From assembly GCF_020176715.1 (NCBI RefSeq), contig NZ_JAIVMF010000002.1:124001-188000 (forward strand): DNA of 64,000 nt. The letters run 5' to 3'. Positions 34,701 through 43,501 of the stretch are shown piece by piece. The stretch's first letter is position 1. Every line of letters starts with the position of its first letter. A program made the translations under genes and the position numbers. Source of the stretch: Stappia stellulata. Lineage in GTDB: Bacteria > Pseudomonadota > Alphaproteobacteria > Rhizobiales > Stappiaceae. The notes under the pieces were generated by a model. It was given only the letters and a program-made list of their open reading frames with translations. It was not told where the DNA came from and made no database searches.

Positions 34701-35246
34701 ATGCAGCAGGGCAAGTCTATGTCATCTGACCGAGGCTGGGCGTGGCGGTCCCTGCAGGGCGTGCTGAACGCCGTCGCCGCGGTGGGGACGCTCTGGATTG
34801 TCGCGATCATGCTGTTGATCGTGGCCGACGTCGTCGGCCGCAATTTCTTCGCGATGCCGATCATCGGTGTCGCGGAAATCGCGGCCCGCTCCGTGGTCGC
34901 GATTGTCTTCCTGATGCTCCCGGCGGCCGCGCTCAACGGCACGCTGATCCGCGCCGATTTTCTGCAGCGCGGTCTCAACCGGCTCGCACCGAAGTCCGTC
35001 GTGACGCTTGAGGTGCTGTTCGGGCTGACCGGCGCCGTCCTGTTTGCGCTCGTCGCGCTCGCGTCCTGGCCCGACACCCTACGGGCCTGGACCAGCGACG
35101 AGTTCTTCGGCGTTCGCGGCGTGTGGACCCTCCCGACGCTGCCGTTCCGGTTGATCGTCGTCGGCGGCTCCGCCGCAACGGCGCTTGCATTCCTCGTCGA
35201 GGCCCTCGGCAGGCTGACGACCCTTCCACCCGACAGGGCGCTTTGA
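34701..35246 (+). CDS. TRAP transporter small permease (DctQ type)
   Basis: The protein has 181 residues and four membrane helices; ADVVGRNFFAMPIIGVAEIAARS is the typical DctQ first-loop region. The start may be ATG 34701 or 34719. It is followed by the large permease after 1 bp. Confidence 0.9.
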   Translation: MQQGKSMSSDRGWAWRSLQGVLNAVAAVGTLWIVAIMLLIVADVVGRNFFAMPIIGVAEIAARSVVAIVFLMLPAAALNGTLIRADFLQRGLNRLAPKSVVTLEVLFGLTGAVLFALVALASWPDTLRAWTSDEFFGVRGVWTLPTLPFRLIVVGGSAATALAFLVEALGRLTTLPPDRAL

Positions 35247-35247
35247 C

Positions 35248-36570
35248 ATGAGCAATATTTCAATCGGACTGATGCTGATCGGCGTCCTGTTCGTGCTTGT
35301 CGTTATGGGCATGCGCATCGCCGTCGCGCTTCTTGCCGTCGGCTTTGCCGGCGTGTGGATCATTCGCGGCAATTTCGATCTGGCGATGAAACTCATGTCG
35401 ATCGCCGCCTACAATGGCGTTGCCAACTATCTGTTCGCGACCATTCCGCTGTTCGTGCTGATGGGCCATCTCGTCAGCATCTCCAATGTCGGCAAGGACA
35501 CGTTCGACGTGGCCGAAACGCTGTTGCGCAAGCTGCTCGGCGGACTGGGGATCGCCACCGTCACGGCCAACACCGTGTTTGCCGCGGTCACGGGCGTGTC
35601 CATCGCGTCTGCCGCCGTTTTCACCAAGGTGGCAGTGCCGGAAATGACGCGCCACGGCTACCGGCCGTCGTTCTCCGCTGGCACCGTTGCCGGCAGTTCG
35701 GTCCTTGGCATGCTGGTGCCGCCAAGTCTGCTCTTGATCATCTACGGCGTGCTCGCCGAACAGTCGATCGGGCGCATGTTCATCGCCGGGCTGGTGCCGG
35801 GCGCGCTTCTTGCCGGCGGCTTCGTGGTGATGATCCTGATGCTGGCGAAATTCGCGCCGGGCTTCGTCTTCACCCGCGAGCACCTGGAACAAAAAAGCCG
35901 CCGGACGGAAGACGCGCCGAAACTGTCCGGCCGGGAGATCCTTCTCAAGTCGTTGCCGATCGTCATCCTCGTCGCCTTTGTGCTCGGCGGGCTCTACTCG
36001 GGCTTCTTCACCCCGACCGAGGCCGGGGGTGTCGGCGCCTTCGCCGCGCTGGTGATCGCGGTCCTGCGCCGGAGCCTGAACCTGCGGCGGACCTGGAGCG
36101 TGCTCACGCAGACCGGGTCGATTTCCGTCGGCATCCTGGTGCTTCTTGTCGCCGCCGGCTTCTACAGCCAGATGCTGGCCGTTGCCGGCATCCCCAATGC
36201 GATCGGGTCCTTCGTCCAGAACAGCGGGTTCGGGGCGACGGGCTTCCTGGTGGTCTATGTCCTGCTGGTGCTGCTGCTCGGCATGATCCTCGACAGCAGT
36301 TCCATCCTGCTGATCGTCGTGCCGATCGCAGCCCCCATCGCCCAGGGGCTCGGCTTCGATCTCGTGCACTTCGGCATCATCACCGTGATCGCGGTGGAGG
36401 TCGGCCTGCTGACGCCTCCGTTCGGGATCTCGATCTTCACCGTGCATTCCACGCTGGGAGACCGTCGCACCTCGCTGGAATCGATCTTTGCCGGTGCGCT
36501 GCCCTTCGTCGGGGTGATGCTCGGCGTGCTGGTGCTGATCGCCCTCTTTCCGCAACTGGTGATCGGATAG
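35248..36570 (+). CDS. TRAP transporter large permease (DctM type)
   Basis: The protein has 440 residues and about 12 membrane helices. DctM strings include SIASAAVFTKVAVPEMTRHGYRPSF, GSSVLGMLVPPSLLLIIYG and LGMILDSSSILLIVVPI. It is the membrane channel of the second TRAP system. The convergent LysE gene ends 16 bp downstream and no terminator was seen between them. Confidence 0.94.
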   Translation: MSNISIGLMLIGVLFVLVVMGMRIAVALLAVGFAGVWIIRGNFDLAMKLMSIAAYNGVANYLFATIPLFVLMGHLVSISNVGKDTFDVAETLLRKLLGGLGIATVTANTVFAAVTGVSIASAAVFTKVAVPEMTRHGYRPSFSAGTVAGSSVLGMLVPPSLLLIIYGVLAEQSIGRMFIAGLVPGALLAGGFVVMILMLAKFAPGFVFTREHLEQKSRRTEDAPKLSGREILLKSLPIVILVAFVLGGLYSGFFTPTEAGGVGAFAALVIAVLRRSLNLRRTWSVLTQTGSISVGILVLLVAAGFYSQMLAVAGIPNAIGSFVQNSGFGATGFLVVYVLLVLLLGMILDSSSILLIVVPIAAPIAQGLGFDLVHFGIITVIAVEVGLLTPPFGISIFTVHSTLGDRRTSLESIFAGALPFVGVMLGVLVLIALFPQLVIG

Positions 36571-36586
36571 CGAGCGCGGGCGGCGC

Positions 36587-37240
36587 TTACCGGGCGATCG
36601 TGACGGCGACATGGACGAGCGTCGCCATGCCGAAGGCGAGGAACACCAGCGCGGAGCTTGCGGCAATCAGCCGGCGCCGCACCCGCATGATGTGCTGGAG
36701 GCCGGGCAGCGCGAAAGCTTCGGAGACCGCGCCGTGAACAATCACGGAGTTCACGAAGAACAGCAGGACCACGAGCACATAGTCCGGCGGGGTCATTGAC
36801 GCGAGCGGCAGGGTGGTCGCAAACACCGAGCCGAAAAAGACGGCCGATTTCGGATTGGCGATGTTGACGAGGAAGCCGCTCGGAAACGCCTGCCAGCGAT
36901 CGGCGGGCACGGCGTCCGGCCGGGGGGCATCGCCTGGCTCGCCTGCGCCGGCGGCCATGCCGAACAAGATCCTTGCACCCAGATAGATCAAAAACAGGCT
37001 GCCCAGGACATTCAGCAGCAGGAAGGAGCGCTCGCTCGTGGCTTCTCCGGCGAAATAGATCGCCGCGCAGGCGCCGGAGGAAAACACCAGCCCCGCCGTG
37101 GCGATGCCGACGACGGCGGACATCCGGGTTGCCGGGCTTCCTTGCGACAGTGTGAGCAGCAGGAACTGGTTGGGTCCGGGGACGAGCATTGCGACGGCCT
37201 GAATGGCGAGGGCGGTCGCAAGTTCGACTGAGGGAACCAT
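36587..37240 (-). CDS. LysE/RhtB-family exporter
   Basis: The protein has 217 residues and six membrane helices. The N-terminal LysE signature MLVPGPNQFLLLTLSQG and the central NIANPKSAVFFGSVF are present. This family exports amino acids and close derivatives. It is the last gene of the five-gene minus-strand operon, directly abutting the ligase gene, and probably exports the pathway product. Confidence 0.9.
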   Translation of the reverse strand: MVPSVELATALAIQAVAMLVPGPNQFLLLTLSQGSPATRMSAVVGIATAGLVFSSGACAAIYFAGEATSERSFLLLNVLGSLFLIYLGARILFGMAAGAGEPGDAPRPDAVPADRWQAFPSGFLVNIANPKSAVFFGSVFATTLPLASMTPPDYVLVVLLFFVNSVIVHGAVSEAFALPGLQHIMRVRRRLIAASSALVFLAFGMATLVHVAVTIAR

Positions 37241-38461
37241 TCAAAGGACCTTCAGCAAGGCGCCGCGTTCTGCGTCGAAGGTGGCGAATTCGGTGGCCTT
37301 TTGCGCTTCGTGGCGTTTCATCGACGCGAAAAGCGAGATCGTCTCCTGCGGCAGCGCGGCGCGGGCAAGCCGGCTTTCCTCGAAGTCCGCGATGCTGTTG
37401 GCGAAGACGAAGTCGAGCGGCCGGGGCGCGGGGATCTCGTCGCCTTCGGAGGCCATGCTCATGCCGGCAAGGATCATCAGGATCGCGAGATAGGGATTGG
37501 CGTCCGCCGTCGGCGTGCGCAGTTCCACGCGCGGCGTGCCGTCTTCCTCCAGACGGCGCAGGGCGGAGAAACGGCCGCCGTCGCTGATGTCGTTCATGCC
37601 GGAGCGAAAGGAGGCGATGTGCCGCGCATAGCGGCTGTTGCAGGTCGGGCTGATCGCGAGGAGCGCCTCGTCGAGCACGCGCACCATCCCGCTCGCGATC
37701 CGCTTTGACCCTGTCGCCGCGTCTGCCCCGTCAGAGCGTGCGGACACATGAAGGTGCAGGTTGCTCGGCGAGCGGTTCTGGTCCTCAACGGCGATAAAGG
37801 TGCAGCGAAGGCCGTGCGACGCGGCGACCGTGCGGCAGATCAGGCGCGCGAGGAAGATCCGGTCGGCCTGCTCCAGAGGGTCGCTGTGGTCGAGGGCGAT
37901 TTCATACTGGTCGCGCTCGTTTTCCTGGGAGACGTCGCGCCAGCCGAGCCCGGCGTGATCGAGTGCTTTCAGCATCTCCCTCAGGCAGTGCTGCCGAATG
38001 CCGATCCCGCCGAAGGCATAGGCCTGGCCGTCGGGGGCCAGATGTGCCCGGTTGGCGCCGTCGATGAGATAGAATTCAAGCTCAGCTCCAATCCGCACGC
38101 CACGAAGGTCGCTCGTGCGGTTGAGAAAGCTCCGGAGATGCATGCGAAAGTCGAGAGGATGCGGATCACCGCGCGGGTCGGTAACCGCACCGATGGCGAT
38201 TTCCGAGGCGCCGAGCACGCCGGCCGTGCCCCCCTCCAGCGGCCGCGCATCCTGTTCCGTGACCGCGACTTTGATATCGGCAGCGCCAAACGGTTTCGCC
38301 AGGACCGGGAAGAGGACCGGGTGGCCGTAGACGTCCTTTGAAAAGACGCCTGACGAGAAACCCACCCTCTGCATCTCGTCAAGACCCCGGTTGAGCAGCT
38401 TGCCGCGGGCAATGCCGTGGGCATCGGGAAACAGAACGAGGGTTCGCCGTGCGTCCGTCAT
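37241..38461 (-). CDS. Glutamine-synthetase-family ligase (PuuA/FluG-like)
   Basis: The protein has 406 residues, shorter than PuuA (about 470) because the N-terminal beta-grasp region is reduced. The catalytic domain has RIGAELEFYLID, YEIALDHSDPLEQADR, SNLHLHVSA and the C-terminal VELRTPTADANPYLA. Such enzymes join the gamma-carboxyl of glutamate (or a similar acid) to ammonia or an amine through an acyl phosphate. After a decarboxylase, gamma-glutamylation of the resulting amine is the natural guess. The start overlaps the sulfotransferase stop by 4 bp (ATGA). Confidence 0.87.
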   Translation of the reverse strand: MTDARRTLVLFPDAHGIARGKLLNRGLDEMQRVGFSSGVFSKDVYGHPVLFPVLAKPFGAADIKVAVTEQDARPLEGGTAGVLGASEIAIGAVTDPRGDPHPLDFRMHLRSFLNRTSDLRGVRIGAELEFYLIDGANRAHLAPDGQAYAFGGIGIRQHCLREMLKALDHAGLGWRDVSQENERDQYEIALDHSDPLEQADRIFLARLICRTVAASHGLRCTFIAVEDQNRSPSNLHLHVSARSDGADAATGSKRIASGMVRVLDEALLAISPTCNSRYARHIASFRSGMNDISDGGRFSALRRLEEDGTPRVELRTPTADANPYLAILMILAGMSMASEGDEIPAPRPLDFVFANSIADFEESRLARAALPQETISLFASMKRHEAQKATEFATFDAERGALLKVL

Positions 38462-39264
38462 ATCGGGTCAGGCCTTATCCTGTCGGCCGTCAACCGGCGG
38501 TAGATCTCTTGCGCCCGTGTCACCATCTCGCGGTGGGCCGGGTCGACCCGCACCGGGGTTTCTGCCGCAGGCGGCAGAATCCTGCGGCTTTTCTCCAGGG
38601 TCTCATGCCATTTCGCCTGGGACAGTTCCTCGTGAGGCGCCCAATCCCGGATGCGACCGTCTTCCCACGTCAACATGTCGGTAGAATAGCGGATATCGCT
38701 CCACACGCAAAGCTTGTATGCGATTGCATGCGGGTCGGCGCGAAATTCCTCCCCGTCGAGGGCGATTGCAGCGCCTTGCAGGGCGTGGACGCGGTTCCAT
38801 ATCCGTTCCAGCGCCGTGAAGCCGAACTCGTCCTCGGTGAAGTCCGGCTTGATGCGGATGAGAGAGGCATAGACCTTGAGCGGGTCGCGGGTCAGGAAGA
38901 TGTTCCGGGCGGTCGCCAGCAATGCGTCGGTGACATAGGGCTCGGCCTGAAACGCCAGATCCTTGATGAAAACCGGTCCACGCCGGCCGGCCTCTTCCAG
39001 CCGGGCGTTGACTGCATCCGCCTCGACGGGATCCTGTGCCGGGACGGCCGGATCGCCATAGCGCCGCGAGCGGCGCTTGGAGCTGAAATAGTAGGTGTCG
39101 GTGAAGGGCTCGTGCAGGACGTCGAGGCCATCGGCATTCTTCATCACCCGTTCCAGTGCCGTGGAGATCGAGCGGGGGGTGGCCCACAGGAAGATGCGCG
39201 CGTCCGTCTCGCGCTTGTCCCCGGCAAGGGGGCGCGTCTCAATCCGAAAAGCAGAAGACGTCAT
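38458..39264 (-). CDS. Sulfotransferase-like protein
   Basis: The protein has 268 residues from ATG 39264, 26 bp inside the decarboxylase gene; a longer upstream frame starts at 39405 but overlaps far more. The N-terminal PAPS-binding-type loop reads FLWATPRSISTALERVM, and the later FLTRDPLKVYASLIR matches the 3'-phosphate-binding region. The fold transfers sulfate from PAPS to a hydroxyl or amine. With a hydroxylase in the operon, O-sulfation of a new hydroxyl group is plausible. Confidence 0.82.
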   Translation of the reverse strand: MTSSAFRIETRPLAGDKRETDARIFLWATPRSISTALERVMKNADGLDVLHEPFTDTYYFSSKRRSRRYGDPAVPAQDPVEADAVNARLEEAGRRGPVFIKDLAFQAEPYVTDALLATARNIFLTRDPLKVYASLIRIKPDFTEDEFGFTALERIWNRVHALQGAAIALDGEEFRADPHAIAYKLCVWSDIRYSTDMLTWEDGRIRDWAPHEELSQAKWHETLEKSRRILPPAAETPVRVDPAHREMVTRAQEIYRRLTADRIRPDPI

Positions 39265-40588
39265 CGTAGGTTTCCCTTCGCCAGACGAGGGTCCCGTCGC
39301 GGCCGTCGCGCATGGCGACCGCAGCGCGCAACTGGTTGAAATTGGTGGAGCGTGAAACCGTGTAGGCACCGGCATCGGAGAGGACGACGAGATCCCCGGC
39401 CGCAAGCGAGGCCGGCACCCTTGCGTGGTCCATCACGATGTCGCCTTCGAAGCAGAGCGGCCCGCCGATGGTGCAGTCGGGATCGCCGTCCCTGACCGGC
39501 AATTCCTCGCCGGCGCGAAAGAAGCGCAGCCGACGGCGCTCGCCGAAGGCCGCCGTGGGGAGGATGTTCAGGCCGGCGTCGATCACCACCCATCGTTTCT
39601 CCGGCAAGACCTTCAAGCCGGCAACGCGGGCAACGAGCACCATGCCGGCCGACATCAGGTAGCGGCCGGGCTCGCAGCCGATGCAAAGGTCGTCCAGGCC
39701 GTGTTCGTGAAGACGCCGGGCAAGCCCCTGGGTGAAGGCGGCCATGTCGAAGGTCTCGTCGGGGGCGTCTTCGAGACGTTCGCCCATCGTGGCCTTGAGC
39801 GCGCTCCACCAGCCGCGCTTGCTGCGCTGCATGCCGGGAACGCCGAACCCGCCGCCGACATTGAGTTCGCGGATTTGCGTGCCGGATGCGCGCAAGCCGG
39901 CCACGAAGCCGAGCACCGGGTCCAGTGCCGCAAGAAAGAGCGTCGCGTCGGTGATCTGGGAGTTCAGATGCGCGTGCACGGTCTCGAAGGAAAAGCCGGA
40001 GGCGGATATCCGCTCGGCCATGTGCCCGGCCAGACCGTCGTCGAGCGGCCAGCCGAATTTCGCCGACCGCTGTTTCGCGGCATGCGCCTGGACGAAGCTC
40101 CGGTCGTGTGCCGCGAAGACGGGCAGGCCCGGATTGACCCGAAGTCCGAGGCGTGCCGTCGTGATCCGTCCGCTCGAACGCAGGGCCTCAAGCGTTTCGA
40201 GCTCTTCCGCCAGGTCGATGTTGATGGTGATGCCGTCGCGGGCGGCCCGCTCGAGTTCCCCGGCGCGTTTCAGCGGACCGTTGAAGACGATGTCGCGGGC
40301 GGCGCACAGACGTAGGGCGTGCTCCATCTCGAAGCCGGAGACCACATCCGCGCCCATGCCGAGCGCATGGGCGGAGCGGCAGAGCGCGGGCATATAGTTG
40401 GTCTTGTAGGAGAGATAGGCCTTCGGGTGCGCGAAGGCGGATTGCCATGTCTTCAGGAAGGCGGAAACGCTCGCGCGAAAATAGGCGTCGTCATAGACGA
40501 ACAGCGGCGTTCCGTGGCGCTCGGCCAGCGCCTCAATCTCCTCCGCGCCAAGGTCGGTGAACGGTTCGGGAGACGTCAGCGCGAGCAT
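39239..40588 (-). CDS. PLP-dependent amino acid decarboxylase, ornithine/diaminopimelate fold type III
   Basis: The protein has 449 residues. The alanine-racemase-like barrel begins GTPLFVYDD, with the PLP lysine Lys62 in LSYKTNYMP, the phosphate-binding glycine region ELNVGGGFGVPG, and GCEPGRYLMSAG in the second domain. It resembles LysA/ornithine decarboxylases, which remove a carboxyl from basic or diacid amino acids. Its place after the dioxygenase gene (19-bp gap) suggests that it acts on a hydroxylated amino acid. Confidence 0.88.
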   Translation of the reverse strand: MLALTSPEPFTDLGAEEIEALAERHGTPLFVYDDAYFRASVSAFLKTWQSAFAHPKAYLSYKTNYMPALCRSAHALGMGADVVSGFEMEHALRLCAARDIVFNGPLKRAGELERAARDGITINIDLAEELETLEALRSSGRITTARLGLRVNPGLPVFAAHDRSFVQAHAAKQRSAKFGWPLDDGLAGHMAERISASGFSFETVHAHLNSQITDATLFLAALDPVLGFVAGLRASGTQIRELNVGGGFGVPGMQRSKRGWWSALKATMGERLEDAPDETFDMAAFTQGLARRLHEHGLDDLCIGCEPGRYLMSAGMVLVARVAGLKVLPEKRWVVIDAGLNILPTAAFGERRRLRFFRAGEELPVRDGDPDCTIGGPLCFEGDIVMDHARVPASLAAGDLVVLSDAGAYTVSRSTNFNQLRAAVAMRDGRDGTLVWRRETYDDVFCFSD

Positions 40589-40607
40589 GGTCTGGCGTCC
40601 CGCGCTG

Positions 40608-41330
40608 TCATTCGGCGGCCACGGAATTCGCCGGCGAGGCGTCGGCCGTCGCGAATTCCTCGAACTCCTGCCCGTAGCGCCGGTCGGCCCAGGGGTTGAT
40701 GGAGATCACCCAGATGTCGCGATACCCGCCGTCTGAGGAGGCGGCGCGAATGTCGCGGGCGCCGTGAACCATGTCCTCGTCGCGCATGATCAGACATTGC
40801 CCCGGCTCCAGCACCTGCTCGAAGAAGGGTTCGGTCTTGCCGATCTGGTAGAGGGTGGATTCTCCTCCGGTGACGTTGGAACGTGCCCAGACCGTCACGC
40901 TGGTGATGTGGTGACCGTCGCGATGCGGGCCTTCCGGGATGGTCTTGCCCTGAAACACCTCGTCAACGCGGGTGCGCCACTGGTGGAGATTGACCTGGAA
41001 CACCGCACGCGTGTCGAAGCGCAGCGCCTCTGCAATCGTCGCGAACTGCGGGGTCGGGTCGACGCCCGCGATCGGTTCGAACGCCCGGCGCACGCCGCCG
41101 ACCTTCTGGTTGTAGGCTTTGGCCTGGATGAAGGGGCGGTGGGTCAGGACGCGACAGGCCCAGCGGTCGTGTTCGTGAAACAGGATGTACTGGGAGAACT
41201 GGCGCCAGCGCTCCTTGTAGTAGGGATCCTCCGGCAGCCGGTCGAAATTGGCGCGGGCCTCCTGGGAAAGCGGCGGCATTTCCAGGATCCGGTAGCCGAG
41301 CGGCCCGAGATGAAATCCGATGTGATCCAT
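40608..41330 (-). CDS. 2-oxoglutarate/Fe(II) dioxygenase, free amino acid hydroxylase type
   Basis: The protein has 240 residues. The iron facial triad is visible as His136-x-Asp138 (PHRDGHH) and His189 (DMVHGARD), with a likely 2OG-binding Arg204 (YRDIWVIS). It resembles the 2OG-Fe dioxygenase family that includes isoleucine hydroxylase. The intact HxD argues for hydroxylation rather than halogenation, which needs HxG/A. It is the first gene of the five-gene operon, with an operator-like region just upstream. Confidence 0.87.
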   Translation of the reverse strand: MDHIGFHLGPLGYRILEMPPLSQEARANFDRLPEDPYYKERWRQFSQYILFHEHDRWACRVLTHRPFIQAKAYNQKVGGVRRAFEPIAGVDPTPQFATIAEALRFDTRAVFQVNLHQWRTRVDEVFQGKTIPEGPHRDGHHITSVTVWARSNVTGGESTLYQIGKTEPFFEQVLEPGQCLIMRDEDMVHGARDIRAASSDGGYRDIWVISINPWADRRYGQEFEEFATADASPANSVAAE

Positions 41331-41364
41331 GATCGCGCATCCTTTGCCATTGGGCTGGTTGTGC

Positions 41365-41411
41365 GATCCTACAATTTACACTCAGGATTGCAATTGTCCG
41401 TTGTAGCAATC
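41365..41411 (-). promoter_or_regulatory. Operator region upstream of the dioxygenase operon
   Basis: GATCCTACAATTT (41365-41377) is the exact reverse complement of 15304-15316. Further half-sites are AATTGT (41392-41397) and TTGTAGCAATC (41401-41411), giving an inverted arrangement with 41365-41374. The sites lie 35-80 bp before the dioxygenase start and also upstream of the divergent glycosylase gene. Confidence 0.6.
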
Positions 41412-41553
41412 GTGCCTTTTGAACCGCCCGACGGTGGCGGCGAGGGCCAATCCCGGACCGCTCATCGCGCCACTGATCCGGTTTCCGTTCCGTGTGCGTA
41501 GAGGTTCGGGCGCGGCACGCGCGCATCTTTCCTCTATTTTGCAAGGAGATACC

Positions 41554-42336
41554 ATGCCCGAGGGGCATACGATCCACCGCGCGGCGCGCGACCACCGGCG
41601 CATCCTTGCTGGGCGGTCCTTGCGGGTTTCCTCGCCGCAGGGACGGTTCGCCGCCGGCGCGGACCATCTCGACGGGCGCGTCTGTCTCGACGTCGAGGCC
41701 TATGGCAAGCATCTGGTCTACCGGTTCGACGGGGAGAGCTATCTGCATGTCCACCTCGGGCTCTTCGGGCGGATCAAAAAGCGCAAGCTCCCCGCGCCCG
41801 AACCGGTCGGCGCGGTGCGCGTGAGACTTGAGGGCGACACGCATCTGGTCGACATCAACGGGCCGGCGATCTGCGAGACCCTCGACGGCAACGGCTTTCA
41901 GGCCCTCACGGGCCGCATTGGTCCGGATGTGCTGCGCGACGATGCCGATCCCGAACGCGCCTTTCACCGGATTTCGCGCAGCCGGACCAGCATCGGCCGG
42001 CTGATCATGAACCAGGCGGTGATGGCCGGGATCGGCAACATCTATCGCACCGAAATCCTCTGGCGGCAGGGGATCCACCCCGACCGGCCCGGACGCGAGA
42101 TTTCGCGCGCGGAGTTCGACGCGATCTGGACCGACGCGGTGCATCTGCTCCAGATCGGCGTCCGCAAGAATGCGATTGTCACCGTCGACAATGCGCCGCC
42201 GGGCCGCAGCCGCTACCGCGAGCGGGTCAATATCTTCAACAAGGATCGCTGCCCCAAATGCGACGGGGCGATTGTCCGCATGGAGATCGACACGCGGCGG
42301 GCCTTTGCCTGCGAGGTCTGCCAGCCGGCGTGCTGA
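41554..42336 (+). CDS. Fpg/Nei-family DNA glycosylase (endonuclease VIII-like)
   Basis: The protein has 260 residues from ATG 41554 (RBS AAGGAG). The N-terminus MPEGHTIHR gives the catalytic Pro-Glu. The H2TH region NQAVMAGIGNIYRTEILW and a C-terminal C4 zinc finger (CPKC...CEVC) complete the fold. It excises oxidised bases and cleaves the abasic site. It is upstream of the eut-like trio (94-bp gap) but seems unrelated to it. Confidence 0.93.
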   Translation: MPEGHTIHRAARDHRRILAGRSLRVSSPQGRFAAGADHLDGRVCLDVEAYGKHLVYRFDGESYLHVHLGLFGRIKKRKLPAPEPVGAVRVRLEGDTHLVDINGPAICETLDGNGFQALTGRIGPDVLRDDADPERAFHRISRSRTSIGRLIMNQAVMAGIGNIYRTEILWRQGIHPDRPGREISRAEFDAIWTDAVHLLQIGVRKNAIVTVDNAPPGRSRYRERVNIFNKDRCPKCDGAIVRMEIDTRRAFACEVCQPAC

Positions 42337-42430
42337 GGCGCGGTGCCGCCGTTCCAAGGCTCGACATTCGCGCCCGGACGCGCGACCGTACCCTCCTCGA
42401 TTGCGAAACCATGCGAAGGGGGAGGCGCTG

Positions 42431-43501
42431 GTGGAGATCCTGACGAATGCGGGGCGGGGCCGCGAGGATGCGATTGCCGGGCTGGAGGACGTGCCCGCAC
42501 CGAGCGTCGATGTCGACGCGGTGCTTTCGCTTCTCGGCCAGTGCCCGGCGGCTGAACCCACGCCCCTGCGCGAGGCGACCGGTCTCGCCCGTAGCGCGGG
42601 TGTACAGAGCCTTCACGTCAAGGACGAGCGGACGCGTATGGGGCTTGGCAGCTTCAAGGCGCTGGGCGCGGCCTATGTGGTTGCCCGCGAGGCCATGGAG
42701 ACCGGCAGCGACGAGCCGGCACGGGCGCTTGAGGGCGTGACCTATGTCACCGCAAGCGCCGGCAATCACGGCCTGTCGGTCGCCGCCGGCGCCAGGATCT
42801 TCGGCGCGCGGGCCGCGGTCTATATCGCCGAGACGGTGCCGGAAGGGTTTGCCGACCGCTTGCGTGCCAAGGGCGCGGAGGTGATGCGCGCGGGCGCGGA
42901 TTACGAGGCGAGCATGGCAGCCGCACAGGCGGCGGCGGAGGCCAACGGCTGGCGGTTGCTGTCCGACAGTTCCTGGTCCGGCTACATGGTGCGTCCGTGG
43001 CGCTTGATGGAAGGCTATCTGGCGTTGATGGAAGAAGTCTTCGCGCAGATGCCGGCCCCTCCGACCCATGTCTTCCTGCAGGCCGGTGTCGGCGGGCTCG
43101 CGGCCGCCGCTGCCGCGCTTGCCCGCAGCGTCTGGCGCGACGGGCCGGCGATTGTCGTCGTCGAACCGTCGCAGGCCGCCGCCCTTCAGGGATCCATTCG
43201 CGCCGGAGCGGCAGTGCAGGCACGCGGTGGCGTGTCCTCAATGGGGCGGCTCGATTGCAAGATGCCCTCGCTGATCGCGCTGAAGGGGCTGTCGCGCGAT
43301 GCGGATGTCTTCGTCACCATCGACGACGGCGATGTCGAAGCCGTCCTACCGCGCCTCGCCGATGCGGGGCTGGCGACGACGCCGTCCGGCGCCGCCGGAC
43401 TGGCGGTTCCGCTTACGGCAAGCGCGGCGCAGAAATCGGCGCTCGGCCTTGGTCCGCAAAGCCGGATCCTTGCCATTCTCAGCGAGGAGGCCGAGGCATG
43501 A
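42431..43501 (+). CDS. PLP-dependent diaminopropionate ammonia-lyase/threonine dehydratase-like (EutB-like)
   Basis: The protein has 356 residues from GTG 42431, preceded by GGGGGAGG; the earlier in-frame ATG lies inside the glycosylase gene. The PLP lysine is Lys76 in GLGSFKALGAAY, followed by TASAGNHGLSVA and the phosphate loop QAGVGGLAAA. The fold-type II enzyme eliminates water or ammonia from amino acids. The gene next to it is M24 and then maleate-isomerase-like, an order that recalls eutB-eutD-eutA of hydroxyectoine use, though eutC and eutE are missing. Confidence 0.85.
   Translation: MEILTNAGRGREDAIAGLEDVPAPSVDVDAVLSLLGQCPAAEPTPLREATGLARSAGVQSLHVKDERTRMGLGSFKALGAAYVVAREAMETGSDEPARALEGVTYVTASAGNHGLSVAAGARIFGARAAVYIAETVPEGFADRLRAKGAEVMRAGADYEASMAAAQAAAEANGWRLLSDSSWSGYMVRPWRLMEGYLALMEEVFAQMPAPPTHVFLQAGVGGLAAAAAALARSVWRDGPAIVVVEPSQAAALQGSIRAGAAVQARGGVSSMGRLDCKMPSLIALKGLSRDADVFVTIDDGDVEAVLPRLADAGLATTPSGAAGLAVPLTASAAQKSALGLGPQSRILAILSEEAEA

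Noticed and set aside
40608-41330. BesD-type amino acid halogenase
   Set aside because: Halogenases replace the Asp of HxD by Gly or Ala. Here His136-Arg-Asp138 is intact, which fits a hydroxylase.
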